Assembly: GCA_964036315.1 (NCBI GenBank)
Contig: OZ038498.1
Coordinates: 5,547,278 to 5,611,277, forward strand
DNA: 64,000 nt
From: Acanthosepion esculentum
Taxonomy: Eukaryota; Mollusca; Cephalopoda; Sepiida; Sepiidae
Direction of reading: 5' to 3'
Shown here: positions 10,560-20,384 of the stretch, in pieces
Layout: every line of letters starts with the position of its first letter
Position numbering within the stretch: position 1 is the first letter of the stretch
Notes under the pieces: generated by a model
What the model was told of the DNA's origin: nothing
Databases searched by the model: none
What the model saw: only the letters and a program-made list of their open reading frames with translations
Translations under genes and position numbers: made by a program

Positions 10560-10685
10560 CATTTTAAATTTACTAAGCGTAAACAAGGATGAAAGTATGG
10601 AACACCTAGTGAGGATCGAACTCAGTATTCAGCCGTAAGTGATCTTTCGAGACAAGCTGGCTAACCATGACACCACGTCGAAGTA
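10560..10685 (-). mobile_element. tRNA-derived SINE head (type B), minus
   Basis: On minus: GTGGTGTCATGGTTAGCCAG, an A-box region, and GAGTTCGATCCTCAC, a near-consensus B box. It matches the type B heads at 5158 and 38830. Confidence 0.65.
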
Positions 10686-11479
10686 CCCTAGGATCTTAAA
10701 ACATACGCAATAAAAACTATTTGTTTTAGAAATCCGTTGGTAATACAGTTAATATTTCCGTGACATTTCATATAATTCTCAGGTAATATTGAGAGGATGA
10801 TGAAACATTGCAATAACGTATTATTTTCGAATCAAATCTTATTTAAAATAAATTCTCAAATTGAGAAGGTGATTGGAATAATACAGCTGGGTGAAAATTT
10901 TGTAAATTATTTAAATATTTTTTAAAATAATTTTCAGTATTGAAATGCTTTGTTCAAGATGATCGCTGGGGCAGAAGGACATTTCTTGAATACGTCAACA
11001 AGATACAAACAAAATGGGAAAGGGTTGTAAGATTTAAAATAATTCATCACCCACAAGGACGCTTTTGGACTTTTGGAAAGTGAAGATTTGGCAGTTTCTG
11101 TTCATATACAGTATCCACTTGTAATTGCGTTTGATAGTAAGGCAGAATTTATTTCTACAAATTTAATTTTACTATATCTTTATTACTATACATACTATGA
11201 CTATATGTTATATTATTATTATTATCACAGAAATAAAAGTGTGAAGCTTGATATTACCAGGCTTCCAACGGGAGATTTAATTTAATTTTTTAATTTTTTT
11301 AATTTTAATTTTCCGTAACAAAATTGTGGAGTTCAGAAGTGTCAAACGTTGTGGTGTTAAAAAGTGCCTGCTTTATCTTAGATTGCCCTGGATTGGAACC
11401 AAGTGTGAAAGTATAGTTAGACAGATTTCATCGCTGTTTTTTCTCTGCTGAGGTCCGTATAGTTTTTCAAACCCGGCCC

Positions 11480-11872
11480 ATGATTCGTTCAGTGTGTAAG
11501 GACGTTCCCCCTCCCCATCAAATTAATTCTGTTATTTACAAATACGTTTGTAGTTGCGGTGCTGACTACATAGGGAGGACGACACAACGCCTGGTCATGA
11601 GAATTAAACAGCACGTTCCTACCAAGATCAGGAATCACACCTTGCCGTTGAATGGACTCGTCCCAAATAACTATGGTTCCGCCATATGTGAACACCTGTT
11701 AAATAGCAGAGGGTGTGCAGCTAACTTTAGTGCTGACCGGTTTACCGTGTTGTCCCGGTCACACTCTTTATTTCACCTCAAGGTACTGAAGGCACTTTAC
11801 ATCGGATCCCACAAGTCTTCCTTGTGTAGACAGCGTGAGTATTTGTTGGGACTCGCAGTCATTTGTCTCTAG
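11480..11872 (+). pseudogene. PLE GIY-YIG endonuclease domain
   Basis: A 130-residue frame holds the GIY-YIG nuclease that PLEs carry downstream of the reverse transcriptase to nick the target. Residues 17-34 read INSVIYKYVCSCGADYIG, containing the GIY-equivalent IYK, the Cys pair of the PLE linker and YIG. The conserved RTTQRL and RIKQHVP follow. The C-terminal part LKVLKALYIGSHKSSLCRQ is the typical PLE end with the late catalytic region. The frame shows a recognisable upstream extension only through a frameshift, and the reverse transcriptase is absent, so this is a relic even though the nuclease frame is open. The annotated ATG is just the first Met in the remaining frame. Confidence 0.85.
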
Positions 11873-11965
11873 CTCCTTGTGCTCATAATTTTTTTTCTCC
11901 TCCACATTTCCTTTTCATTGTACATTTTCTGTGTTTTTTTAAAATTTAAATTAAATCTCCCGTTG

Positions 11966-12000
11966 GAAGCCTGAAGAGCGGGAGCGAAACCGGTTGCTTC
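11966..12000 (+). ncRNA. Hammerhead ribozyme motif (PLE1)
   Basis: Stem I GAAGC (11966-11970) pairs with GCTTC (11996-12000). The core CTGAAGA fits CUGANGA. Stem II is only GC/GC around GGGA. GAAA at 11986-11989 follows, then the self-complementary ACCGGT (11989-11994) as a minimal stem III and T at 11995 as the cleavage-site base (GUU). All conserved core positions are kept. The very short stems II and III suggest activity mainly as a dimer, as proposed for retroelement hammerheads. Confidence 0.7.
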
Positions 12001-12264
12001 GCCCGTTTTTAATATGTCTGGTAATATCAAGCTTCACACTTTTATTTCTTTTTATTTTGTACCTTCAAAAATCTCTTTATTATTATTATTATATATATTT
12101 ATTATCTCTGCATCATAAATTCAATTTTACTTTTACCCAACGCCTGAGCATGGATTCTGTATCCGGGAAACTCCGAGTAGCGATGGATAAATTAAACACT
12201 TATTTTTATTTATTGCTATTAATACTTTATCGCCTTGATATCAAGAATTTTAATTTTTTTAAAG

Positions 12265-12830
12265 CAAATTACACCCCAAGCAAGGCGGTAAGCCACTAGC
12301 ACGCAAAGGGTTACAGAGAGTTGGAGCGAGAGCAAAGTGGAGTGATAGAGGAAAGGATGAAGAGAAGGTTAGGGGATAGATCAGGGCAAATGGAGACGCC
12401 GATTGACATTACATTTAAATAGTTGGAGATTATAGCTATCAGGAAAACAAGAAATGGGGAGGGAGTTCTACAGGCGAGAAGTGCGAGACATGAATCTCTT
12501 GGAGTCTACATTTAACAGTTTCGACAATGAAAGGGTGAGATCGAGATGCAAGCCTAGTTGAACGCTTAAATTCATGAAGTCTGGGAACCAGCGAAAGCAG
12601 CTCATCAGAGCAGTTACCGTGAAAGTATTTGTAAAAAAGACAGAGGGAGACAACGGCAGGTCTGTGAGAGAGCGGCTGCAGACGAGATGCCAGATCAGGG
12701 CCGATTACATTACATATCCGCCTTTGTATTTTATCGAGGACCTTGAGACAAACAGAAGGAGCTCCAGACCATATATGGCAGCAATACTCCATGCAAGGGC
12801 GAATGGTTGATTTGTAGATTTGAAGGATTG
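12265..12830 (-). pseudogene. LINE reverse-transcriptase C-terminus and 3' end
   Basis: The minus ORF 12792-12439 reads MEYCCHIWSGAP, VLDKIQRRICNVIGPDLASR, then SLCLFYKYFHGNCSDELLSLVP and TRLASRSHPF. This is the post-RT C-terminal region of Jockey/CR1/I-like non-LTR elements. A frame change then gives SRTSRL, a stop, and NSLP, the usual end motif. The 3' UTR ends at 12265 with a form of accctttgcg-tagtggcttac-gccttgcttggggt. The copy is 5'-truncated at about 12830. It is the best local reference for the 275-bp satellite at the right edge, which shares its last 300 bp or so. Confidence 0.8.
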
Positions 12831-12936
12831 ACTCCGGCGAGAAAAATTTCCTGGCACGGCACGGGGAGCCGACTTTACAAAAAATTCGGTGCTTTAAAAG
12901 CTATATTTTCAAGGAATTACGTTTTTATTTCGGTGA

Positions 12937-12941
<5 letters not shown>

Positions 12942-13033
<92 letters not shown>

Positions 13034-13057
13034 AGAGAGAGAGATATATAGAGAGAG
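12942..13057. repeat. (CT)n-(TA)n-(GA)n compound microsatellite
   Basis: (CT) to 12979, (TA) 12980-13031, then (GA)-rich to 13057. The outer CT and GA blocks are mutually complementary, so the array can fold back on itself. Confidence 0.95.
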
Positions 13058-13077
13058 AAGCTTATATTTTATTCATA

Positions 13078-13397
13078 AAGAAACAATTTATACAGAGAAT
13101 TAAATAGCAATGTTAATGTGATTAATGTTGAAATCACTTCGCTAAAGGTGTTTTTTAAATTGAACATCTTTCGGGCTACATATATTTCGTATTACTGCTG
13201 GCTTGTGTATGGTAAAATTGCGTCCAGAAGATGACAATTTGAAACTGTACTTGGCATGTGTCTTCCATCTGACAATGCGAATATAAAGATCATATTATTC
13301 AAGGAACTAATAGTAAGTTAATGTCTCATTAAGTTCTGTTAGCGAATTAATTTCGTCATTAACATTGCTATCTAATTCTTTGTATAAATTGTTTCTT
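13078..13397. repeat. 41-bp inverted repeat beside PLE2
   Basis: 13078-13118 (aagaaacaatttatacagag onward) is the reverse complement of 13357-13397 with about two mismatches. The right arm abuts the PLE2 coding remnant. Similar inverted arms bracket PLE1. Confidence 0.8.
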
Positions 13398-13399
13398 TA

Positions 13400-13665
13400 A
13401 AACGACATTCATAATAAATAAAAACTTAAACTGCAAATCCAAAAATGTGATTTATGTACTCAAATGCACAAAATGCAAGGAGTCATATATAGGTATCAGC
13501 CAAACACTAAACAACAGAGTTTCCCTTCACAAAAGCAACATCAAATTACCAGACAACAAAAAACATTTTGTATCACACCACATCTATAAATGTAACCAGG
13601 AAAAATTTAAAATTATGTCAATATATCAAACAGACAATTATTCTTACCTACAAATACAATAAAAA
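13400..13665 (+). pseudogene. PLE2 GIY-YIG endonuclease fragment
   Basis: The frame 13447-13662 begins MIYVLKCTKCKESYIGISQT, with the IYVLKCTKCKESYIG nuclease motif, then NNRVSLHKSNI and a His/Asn-rich stretch (KKHFVSHHIYKC) typical of PLE GIY-YIG domains. It ends early, before the C-terminal LEALYI-like region. Upstream RT is missing. The downstream 600 bp is TG-rich low-complexity DNA, followed by a hammerhead-like motif at 14365. Confidence 0.75.
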
Positions 13666-13839
13666 CTTTCATAAACGAATTTAAACCAGAACTAAATAGA
13701 TCATAAACCCCCACACGCAAAAGCACACAGCATGCACACATGATGACCAAATACAGTGATCAAACCACTCACATACATGCATGCACGCTCACATATTGAC
13801 AAAAGCAGAACTACTCACAGGCACGCACATAAACCCCAC

Positions 13840-14080
13840 ACACCTTAGGAAGTATGTGTGTACATATATATGTGTGTATGTTTGTGTGTGTGTATGTATA
13901 CTGATTCCATGTAACTTGGAAAGTATGTGTATGTACGTGTGTGTGTATGTACTGATTCCTTGTAATGGGACGGTATGTGTGTGCGTATTTGTGTATATGT
14001 GTGTGTGGGTGTACAGATGTGTTCACTAGTTCCTTGTAGTGAGACAGTGTGTATGTATGGAGATGGGATACACACATATA
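13840..14080. repeat. Degenerate (TG/TATG)n-rich minisatellite-like tract
   Basis: Three or four imperfect repeats of gtatgtgtgtgt blocks, each followed by a tgattcc-tgta phrase (13909, 13954, 14026), with a period near 60 bp. ORFs here are simple-sequence artefacts. Confidence 0.6.
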
Positions 14081-14357
14081 TACACGCATGCTGACAAAAT
14101 CACACGGAAATGGAAATAGATCTAAGAACACACAGGGCTCATTAAAAGATAAGCATGCCGATAACTACTCCATCATTTTTCGAACCAAACTTAATTGTTT
14201 TGTAACCCTTCACACAGAACTTTTCACTGCTAGTTCAAGAAAGACGTTTGGATCACTAACACAGAAAAAGAGAATGTTTCATATCGAGAATATTTAACAT
14301 CGAAAAACATCAGGAAAAAAAATTAATTATTTTTTAATAATATGTGGAAATCGCCAT

Positions 14358-14405
14358 CCTTTGACTGATGAAGGTCGCGAGACCGGACACTCGTGTAGCA
14401 AAATT
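14358..14405 (+). ncRNA. Hammerhead-like motif (degenerate)
   Basis: CTGATGAA at 14365-14372, perfect stem II GGTC-gcga-GACC (14373-14384), then GGAC where GAAAC is expected, a hairpin ACAC-TC-GTGT and A as possible cleavage base. TTTG/CAAA can form stem I. The GAAA core is mutated, so activity is unlikely. A (TA)n array starts 84 bp downstream. Confidence 0.5.
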
Positions 14406-14483
14406 ATGGAAAATAAAGCATAATATTTTTTTAAAATCCACATTACAACCAAAAACGTTTGCGGTTTCTCTCTTCTTTATATA

Positions 14484-14558
<75 letters not shown>
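14484..14558. repeat. (TA)n microsatellite
   Basis: Starts with a single GT interruption near 14490, then runs uninterrupted TA into the inverted repeat. Confidence 0.95.
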
Positions 14559-14560
<2 letters not shown>

Positions 14561-14732
14561 TAAATTAACTGATTTAAAATGTGTTTTTTCGCTACACAGG
14601 AATATAAATATTATAAATAGCGAAGAAAACACATTTTAAATCTGTTGATATATATATATATATATATATATCAACAGATTAATATTTATATTCCTGTGTA
14701 GCGAAAAAACACATTTTAAATCAGTTAATTTA

Positions 14733-14737
<5 letters not shown>
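14556..14737. repeat. Nested palindrome between two (TA)n arrays
   Basis: Left arm 14556-14612 (ataaattaactgatttaaaa onward, with ttcgctacacaggaat) is inverted at 14678-14737. Inside it a second inverted pair, AATCTGTTGATATA (14638-14651) and its complement (14668-14681), flanks a short (TA)n. A third partial copy of the arm lies at 14615-14640. The whole can form a cruciform with (TA)n on both outer sides. Confidence 0.85.

Positions 14738-14793
<56 letters not shown>
14738..14793. repeat. (TA)n microsatellite
   Basis: Uninterrupted TA units, adjoining PLE3 (minus) on the right. Confidence 0.95.
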
Positions 14794-14796
<3 letters not shown>

Positions 14797-14938
14797 ACAG
14801 GTTTTGTTGAATAATTTAGACATATCATGTTGATTAGTTTTCGTTGTGTTCCTTTCAAGTTCACGGATTAATTTCTTGGTAGCCTTAGAAAATTCATTAA
14901 GAAAAATACCAACATTTTCTTTCAAATAGTTTTTATTT

Positions 14939-14979
14939 TCCCAAGTACTTTCAATCTCATCTGAGATATATTCAGGGGA
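14939..14979 (-). ncRNA. Hammerhead-like motif (PLE3)
   Basis: On minus: stem I TCCC/GGGA. Core CTGAATA has G8 changed to T. One extra T precedes stem II, ATCTC-agat-GAGAT. An extra T and GAAA (14952-14949) come next, then palindrome AGTACT and T as cleavage base. Helices are intact but the core has a substitution. It lies between the PLE3 coding remnant and a (TA)n array 146 bp downstream. Confidence 0.5.
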
Positions 14980-15109
14980 TTAAGTTGTCTATGAGTATGT
15001 ATATATGTTTCTGAAAATTCAAAATATTTCGACTGTTTGTTTTGATTGTTTATGCAGCGTTCTAGATTTCAAAGTTCACGTGTTTTTTTCTTCTTTTTTC
15101 CAGTATAAG

Positions 15110-15375
15110 GAAGTAAATTTTCCATTTTTGCTCATACATATAAAAAATTTTTTTTATGTGCATTTAAGGACTTTGTTGCTATACTCATAGTTGACTTTAA
15201 TCCTTTTATATAAATGGCTTCAAGTTTTTGCTTCTTATTGTTATGGAATATAGATGTATTTTCAACTAATATCCGTCTAATCTGTGAGTGTGGGCAAGAG
15301 TGTTCCTTCAAATGTTGAGATATAGAATTAGGCTTAGCCAAATGAAGTGTATCCTTTTTTGTTAGCATCGTCGTA
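15110..15375 (-). pseudogene. PLE3 endonuclease C-terminal fragment
   Basis: The minus frame 15368-15132 reads LTKKDTLHLAKPNSISQHLK then a spaced stretch and ends KKQKLEAIYIKGLKSTMS. This matches the C-terminal third of PLE GIY-YIG domains: a conserved histidine region followed by a KLxILEAxYI-like motif. The catalytic N-terminal GIY-YIG part and the RT are missing. The 3' flank carries the hammerhead-like motif at 14939-14979 and then (TA)n. Confidence 0.6.
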
Positions 15376-15389
15376 GTAAAGCCAATAAA

Positions 15390-15393
<4 letters not shown>

Positions 15394-15435
<42 letters not shown>

Positions 15436-15440
15436 TAATA
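15394..15440. repeat. (AAT)n microsatellite
   Basis: About 14 AAT/ATA units, slightly imperfect. Confidence 0.95.
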
Positions 15441-15510
15441 ATTTAGATTATAAAATGTTTATGTCTCCATCATCCCTCCAACACATAATTTCATCAATAA
15501 GAACCTTTCT

Positions 15511-15555
15511 TTAGTCTGATGAAGTCCCTCGAGAGGACGAAACGCATTACACAGA
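15511..15555 (+). ncRNA. Hammerhead-like motif
   Basis: CTGATGAA (15516-15523), perfect stem II GTCC-ctcgaga-GGAC (15524-15538), and GAAAC (15539-15543) followed by GCAT where a self-complementary ACGCGT is expected. Stem I is weak (AGT/AC). One extra A separates core and stem II. A (TA)n array begins about 30 bp downstream. Confidence 0.5.
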
Positions 15556-15580
15556 ATTTTCCACTTTGTCATTGAATTGC

Positions 15581-15582
<2 letters not shown>

Positions 15583-15634
<52 letters not shown>
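15583..15634. repeat. (TA)n microsatellite
   Basis: About 26 TA units directly downstream of the hammerhead-like motif. Confidence 0.95.
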
Positions 15635-15637
<3 letters not shown>

Positions 15638-15894
15638 TTAGGTATGTCAAACTGCCTTCTGCTCATGCGTGCTTATAGTTGGTACTATTGTGGTCATGTG
15701 ATCGAAGTTTAAGCTTGATCGCGCCAGTTTTGTTGCTGCTGTGAAAACATCGCCGCTCCGCTACCAGTGTCCCCCAAAGAAGAACAAAGACCAAAAAAAA
15801 TAACCCCAATGGATTACTACCTATATCTATATATATATATATATGTGTGTGAAAATTTCTCAAATTTAACTTTTAGAAAAGACAATATTTGTAA

Positions 15895-16119
15895 ATAAAT
15901 GACAATAAGAACCATAATTTTGATTTTAAAAATTCTATACTTATAAAAAAAGAAAATAACTCACTCAGAAGGAAAATTCTAGAGAGTGCCGCAATCGAAC
16001 AATACCCAAATATTAATCTACGCCCAGGCCTTTTCCCTATTTCACCTTTTCTAACAAAATTACTGCTCTCACAAACAAATGTACACAAAAACATATTAAA
16101 ATCAAAAGAAAATGGTTGA
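15895..16119 (+). pseudogene. PLE4 C-terminal coding remnant
   Basis: The plus frame contains SLRRKILESAAIEQYPNINL then RPGLFPISPFLTKLL and stops at 16117-16119. This matches the extreme C-terminus of Penelope polyproteins (RRxxESAxI, NxNLxxG, PxLxxLL). The opposite-strand ORF here is a shadow. About 165 bp after the stop comes a hammerhead-like motif (16283-16323), then (TA)n, the same order as in the other PLE copies. Confidence 0.65.
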
Positions 16120-16282
16120 ATCCATCAACACAGATTAATGAAATATTCTCCACACGTGACATTAACTGACGTCATTTTCAGTTAACAATAGGAAAATAGC
16201 GTTTCCTACATTCCAGTTGCTAAGAACACTCTGTTTTTTGTTTTTATTAATTTTCTTTGTTTGATTAAATTCATTTCGTTTC

Positions 16283-16323
16283 TTGCTTTGAAAAAGTCCG
16301 CATTGGACGAAACGCGTCAGCAA
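16283..16323 (+). ncRNA. Hammerhead-like motif (PLE4)
   Basis: Stem I TTGCT (16283-16287) pairs perfectly with AGCAA (16319-16323). Stem II is GTCC-gcatt-GGAC. GAAA leads into palindrome ACGCGT and C as cleavage base (GUC). The first core block has decayed to TTGAAAAA from CTGATGAA, so the helices survive while catalysis should be lost. Confidence 0.6.
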
Positions 16324-16342
16324 TTACTGTTTTCTTATTGTC

Positions 16343-16345
<3 letters not shown>

Positions 16346-16397
<52 letters not shown>
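16346..16397. repeat. (TA)n microsatellite shared by two convergent motifs
   Basis: The array lies 22 bp after a plus-strand hammerhead-like motif and about 170 bp after a minus-strand one. Confidence 0.95.
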
Positions 16398-16401
<4 letters not shown>

Positions 16402-16568
16402 GAAGGAGAGGCCCACGTGTGCTTCTTATCGCATGTAAAATAGATAGGTTAGTTAATAAAACAAGGTCAAAATGAAACGGTACCAATATAATTAGTACGA
16501 TAAACATTTATTAAATACTAATTATTAACCATATGACAGAAATGAAAGATGGAAAGAAAGGTATTAAG

Positions 16569-16608
16569 TCCGGAATTTTCGGACACGCCTGTGTCCTTCA
16601 TCAACGGA
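16569..16608 (-). ncRNA. Hammerhead-like motif
   Basis: On minus: TCCG/CGGA stem I. TTGATGAA has C3 changed to U and one extra A. Six-bp stem II GGACAC-aggc-GTGTCC follows, then GAAA, palindrome AATT and C as cleavage base. No PLE coding sequence is recognisable upstream. Confidence 0.55.
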
Positions 16609-16818
16609 GCGAGAAATAAACAGAGATATAGGAATTGCTCACCGACAGATGTTTTTGTGGCCAGTGGATATCATGTTATTAACAAAAACCCGATCTATGT
16701 TTGATCCTCGCCGTGCGAAACTTTTTATGAAAATAAGCTTAAATTAAAAATTTTGATCGGCATAAAAGCGTTAGGCTGGTCTGTAATTATTGTCGGACTT
16801 TGTCCATTTCATAATGTT

Positions 16819-17495
<677 letters not shown>

Positions 17496-17837
17496 TATAT
17501 ACATATGTATGTGTGTTGATGAGCAAACGTAATGTATTTTGTTGCAAGCGATTAGATTCCGTCAATGTCGAGCTGAGTGCGACATTAACTGCTTTAGAAA
17601 ATTCTACGTAATGATAGAACAGTCGAATAGCGAGCTCTTTACGATGAACTATAAATAGACATTTGATTGGTTTGAGAAGAGTCAATTTTAACAGCTTCGC
17701 ATCGATCGGTATTCTTTTTCTTTGACGGACACTTATGCGTCATCGACTAACCAGCAACCAGTGGAGTATTTTATGAGGGCATGGATTCTATTCTCATCTG
17801 GAAGAATAAGTCAAAATGCTGCTGGAAATAACTATAT

Positions 17838-18190
17838 AAAGGTCGTTCCGAAAGTAATGCCTCCTGATTTATTATGTTGACCAATGACGCCAGAAGGGAT
17901 GCTAGCGTTATTGTAGTAGAGGTTGAAGGATCTCGCCATTAACGCAAAAACATTTTGCCTTATTGCATATGTCTGCTGAAAGGTAGTCTGTTAAAATGGC
18001 GTCTGACATTTACTAAGCAGAGGCCTACCACAGAATTCTTCTATGCAGGAAGTATTACACACATTGATATTCATCGATGCTTGGCGAATGTTTAAGGAGA
18101 CCAAACATAGGATGTGTGTACAGTTTGGCAGGGGGGATAATACGTTTCAACTGTGGCGATGTGGATTCGTGTAACAAGTCACGATCCGGT
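17838..18190 (+). pseudogene. mariner (SETMAR-related) transposase N-terminus with terminal repeat
   Basis: The element starts at about 17838 next to TA with GGTCGTTCCGAAAGTAATGC, a mariner-type terminal repeat. The frame from ATG 17996 reads MASDIY, a stop, then out-of-step pieces YHRILLCRK, HRCLANV, GDQT and VCTVW. This is the order of the mariner N-terminal DNA-binding region found in SETMAR-like transposases. No catalytic DDD part follows. The copy is cut near 18190 by a second terminus-like sequence (caatttatccatcgcatcct) and a microsatellite. Confidence 0.65.
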
Positions 18191-18218
18191 AATCTAGACG
18201 ACAATTTATCCATCGCAT

Positions 18219-18220
18219 CC

Positions 18221-18262
<42 letters not shown>
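18219..18262. repeat. (TA)n-(TG)n microsatellite
   Basis: Short TA block, then TG to 18260. Confidence 0.95.
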
Positions 18263-18264
<2 letters not shown>

Positions 18265-18415
18265 CATTTAGGCAGCAATCCTTCTTTCATGCACATTTCA
18301 CTGAATACGACAGACAAGGTGATTTTATTTAGTTTTTTATACAATTTCTCATGCGATCTAATTTTTTTTCTTTTCAGATGATAAATTATATAAAAACTGC
18401 CCGAATGTTCTTTTT

Positions 18416-18457
18416 ATCCGAGCGCTTTCGGCTATACATTTAGCTATTTTCAAGGAT
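18416..18457 (-). ncRNA. Hammerhead-like motif (PLE5)
   Basis: On minus: ATCC/GGAT stem I. Core TTGAAAA and one extra T precede stem II AGCTA-aatgta-TAGCC (outer pair mismatched). GAAA, palindrome AGCGCT and C as cleavage base follow. The first core block carries two changes. It sits just after the PLE5 coding remnant and 154 bp before a TG/TA array. Confidence 0.55.
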
Positions 18458-18489
18458 TAAATATTTAAAAAAATAGTTTGTTGCATGTA

Positions 18490-18770
18490 TGTATTTATAT
18501 AATGTTTTCATTTTTCAAAACACGGTCAAGATGTTGTGTCCATGTTCATAGTTGATATTATTAAGTGTTGTTTTGTTTTGTTTGTATTAATAAGGCTTCC
18601 ATTATTTTTAGCATTTTTTGCATGTAGATGATGCTGTTATATTTGTGTTGTCAACAAGTATGTTACGAATAGGGTCCGTTACGTCTCTCTGTGTATTTAA
18701 ATGAGATCTAATTGAGCTATGATCAGAAAGGTGTAGAGTGAGTCTTCGTGTCAAACATTTCTTACTTAAC
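18490..18770 (-). pseudogene. PLE5 endonuclease C-terminal fragment
   Basis: On minus, pieces read THSTPF, IRSHLNTQR, DPIRNILVDNTNI and KMLKIMEALLIQTKQNNT, then WTQHLDRVL. They follow the order of the PLE C-terminus (His region, ILxDN, KxLKIxEALLI). Several stops and frameshifts are present. The plus-strand ORF at 18748-18930 is a shadow. Confidence 0.55.
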
Positions 18771-18996
18771 AGTTAAAATATTTAAGCGTGAAAACTGTTC
18801 TTCTTATAGACATTTTAGAACATTATTACAGTATTCCATGACATTCCAATATAAAAGAAAAAATTCCATAGTGGATAACTTTTCACGTTCTAATGAACGC
18901 TTAAGTAAATCTGTCAGCCGTTGCATTTAAACGCAAAAAGGAAAAAAAATGAGTGCTGGATAGCTACACATAGCTTTTGTTTTACCAGTTGCATCC

Positions 18997-19031
18997 CTGA
19001 TGATGATCTCAGAAGGAAATAGAAAGTACTT
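18997..19031 (+). ncRNA. Hammerhead-like motif (degenerate)
   Basis: CTGATGA at 18997-19003, eroded stem II between TGATCTC and GGAAATA, GAAA at 19022-19025, palindrome AGTACT and T. It shares the palindrome and flanking words with the PLE3 motif at 14939. Stem I does not form. Downstream is a TA/TG array at 19163. Confidence 0.35.
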
Positions 19032-19161
19032 GCGAAGTAAAAATGATTTTCACTGTTACAGTGCATTTCTTGCATCATTTGATTGTAATACACGGAAAAA
19101 TATCCGTGAATATGAAAGGATTATGCTAAAAATAAGCAGACATAATGTTTGTAATTTATTT

Positions 19162-19162
<1 letters not shown>

Positions 19163-19254
<92 letters not shown>
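19163..19254. repeat. (TA)n-(TG)n microsatellite
   Basis: TA with one CATA interruption to about 19217, then TG to 19253. Confidence 0.95.
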
Positions 19255-19257
<3 letters not shown>

Positions 19258-19596
19258 ATTATGAAAGCGGAGACTTTAGAATCCATGGTAATATTTTATT
19301 TTGGTAAATCCATGGTAATATTATATTTTGCGAAACCGATACTTCGGTTTCGTCTCATCAGACCAAGCGGTTGAAACCATTTGGTCTGGTGACATGTCAG
19401 TTAATATACTAACAATAACATTAGTATTAACCAATCGATGCTGGGAGCATTTTCAGAACATGTTTATATCATTATATAAAACTTTAAAACTTAATAAAAT
19501 TGAAGGACATGCAAACAAACAAACATATAATGATAATAATAAGAAGAAATTATGCTTCTTTTACGAGAAGGAAACTCCAAGAAATTGTACCTAGGC

Positions 19597-19972
19597 TTGT
19601 TTGCAATTTTATGGGCTTTTCAATACATACAGACAGAACAATCAAAGCTAATCGCCGAGACACCGTGATCAAAGCCGACAAGAACAGAATGTACTTTCTT
19701 ATTGACATGGAAATTGTAATGTATTTTTAAAGATCTTAAAAAAAACCCCCAAAAAACAAAACAAAACAAAAAAACTATCAGAATACAAAGATCTTGAAGT
19801 GAAAATCTAAAAAAAAAAGTGGCACATGGCACATGAGGACATCAATAATTCCAGTTGTGGTTGGAGCCTTCGGGTTGATTGGAAAAGGTTCCGATATACT
19901 AATTGAAGGCATTTCTGCTAGCCCATGCCTTAAAGAAATACAAAAAAATATTCTCACAAGTACAGCCCACAC
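19597..19972 (+). pseudogene. LINE C-terminal domain (restriction-like endonuclease type), copy 1
   Basis: The frame 19500-19730 contains FSIHTDRTIKANRRDTVIKA then DKNRMYFLIDMEIV. After a frameshift come SEYKDLEVKI and then IIPVVVGAFGLIGKGS, ending near 19972. The order PDxVI (here RDTVI), LIDM, KYKDL and PVVVGALG matches the C-terminal region of LINEs that carry a PD-(D/E)XK-like endonuclease. The usual proline is replaced by arginine. A 3' UTR with ggtctctggttgggac follows and ends in (CTA)n at 20179. Confidence 0.6.
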
Positions 19973-20135
19973 TTTATGAAGGATTTTATCTATATGTAAA
20001 ATGTGTGTGATCTTAGGTTGTTTTATTTTTATTTACAAAAATGATCAGTGGAAAATTCTCAGAATGCAATTTCTGACCTTAGGTCTCTGGTTGGGACCCG
20101 AAAGGAAATGTGTATACAACAGAAATCAAAGGAAA

Positions 20136-20179
<44 letters not shown>
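20136..20179. repeat. (CTA)n tail of LINE copy 1
   Basis: About 14 units. It is the junction with a second truncated LINE copy. Confidence 0.95.
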
Positions 20180-20184
20180 ATGAT

Positions 20185-20384
20185 AATAATGGAATGTGGC
20201 ATTTCAATACAACAACATTACCTGTTGTTATTGGGGCGTTGAAAATAATATTAAAAGGAGTAAATTGATCCACATGTTTGTACATGCGGATCAAATCCCT
20301 GGCAGCCATAAAACATGTGAATCGTATGAAATCATACTCATGGGTGCTTCTTACATTTTTCGTAGATTTCTATCCATACCATGA
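20185..20384 (+). pseudogene. LINE C-terminal domain, copy 2
   Basis: The plus frame NVAFQYNNITCCYWGVENNI, then HADQIPGSHKT, ending ASYIFRRFLSIP and a stop at 20382-20384, corresponds to the last 65 residues of the same LINE family (MWNxxVxxxPVVIGALGxI... LGTAxILRRVLSI). Its 3' UTR (gaagtctctgtttgagac) again ends in a trinucleotide tail, (ATA)n at 20545-20593. Confidence 0.6.

Larger units (their letters stand above)
11229..12049 (+). mobile_element. Penelope-like element remnant (PLE1) with inverted terminal arms
   Basis: The right arm (11946-12049) is an inverted copy of the left arm (11229-11285). Between the arms lie a GIY-YIG endonuclease ORF and its degraded upstream region (about 11360-11480), which translates with a frameshift to the PLE pre-endonuclease motif LRLPWIGTK and FSAEVRIVFQTR. 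No reverse-transcriptase core remains. The right arm holds a hammerhead motif that is missing from the left arm. Inverted, pseudo-LTR-like ends and hammerheads are reported for Penelope-like elements. A TTA/TA-rich microsatellite follows at 12083-12112. Confidence 0.75.

Noticed and set aside
13148..13172. GTAGCCC-GAAA-GATGTTC on minus as half of a hammerhead
   Set aside because: The matching 5' core and stem strand cannot be found upstream. It may be a deleted motif but is not supportable.
19320..19385. CTGATGA and GAAAC words on minus near a TA/TG array, as another hammerhead
   Set aside because: Only GAC separates the two core blocks, so no stem II can form. The region instead folds as simple hairpins (AGACCAA/TTGGTCT and CGAAACCGA/TCGGTTTCG).
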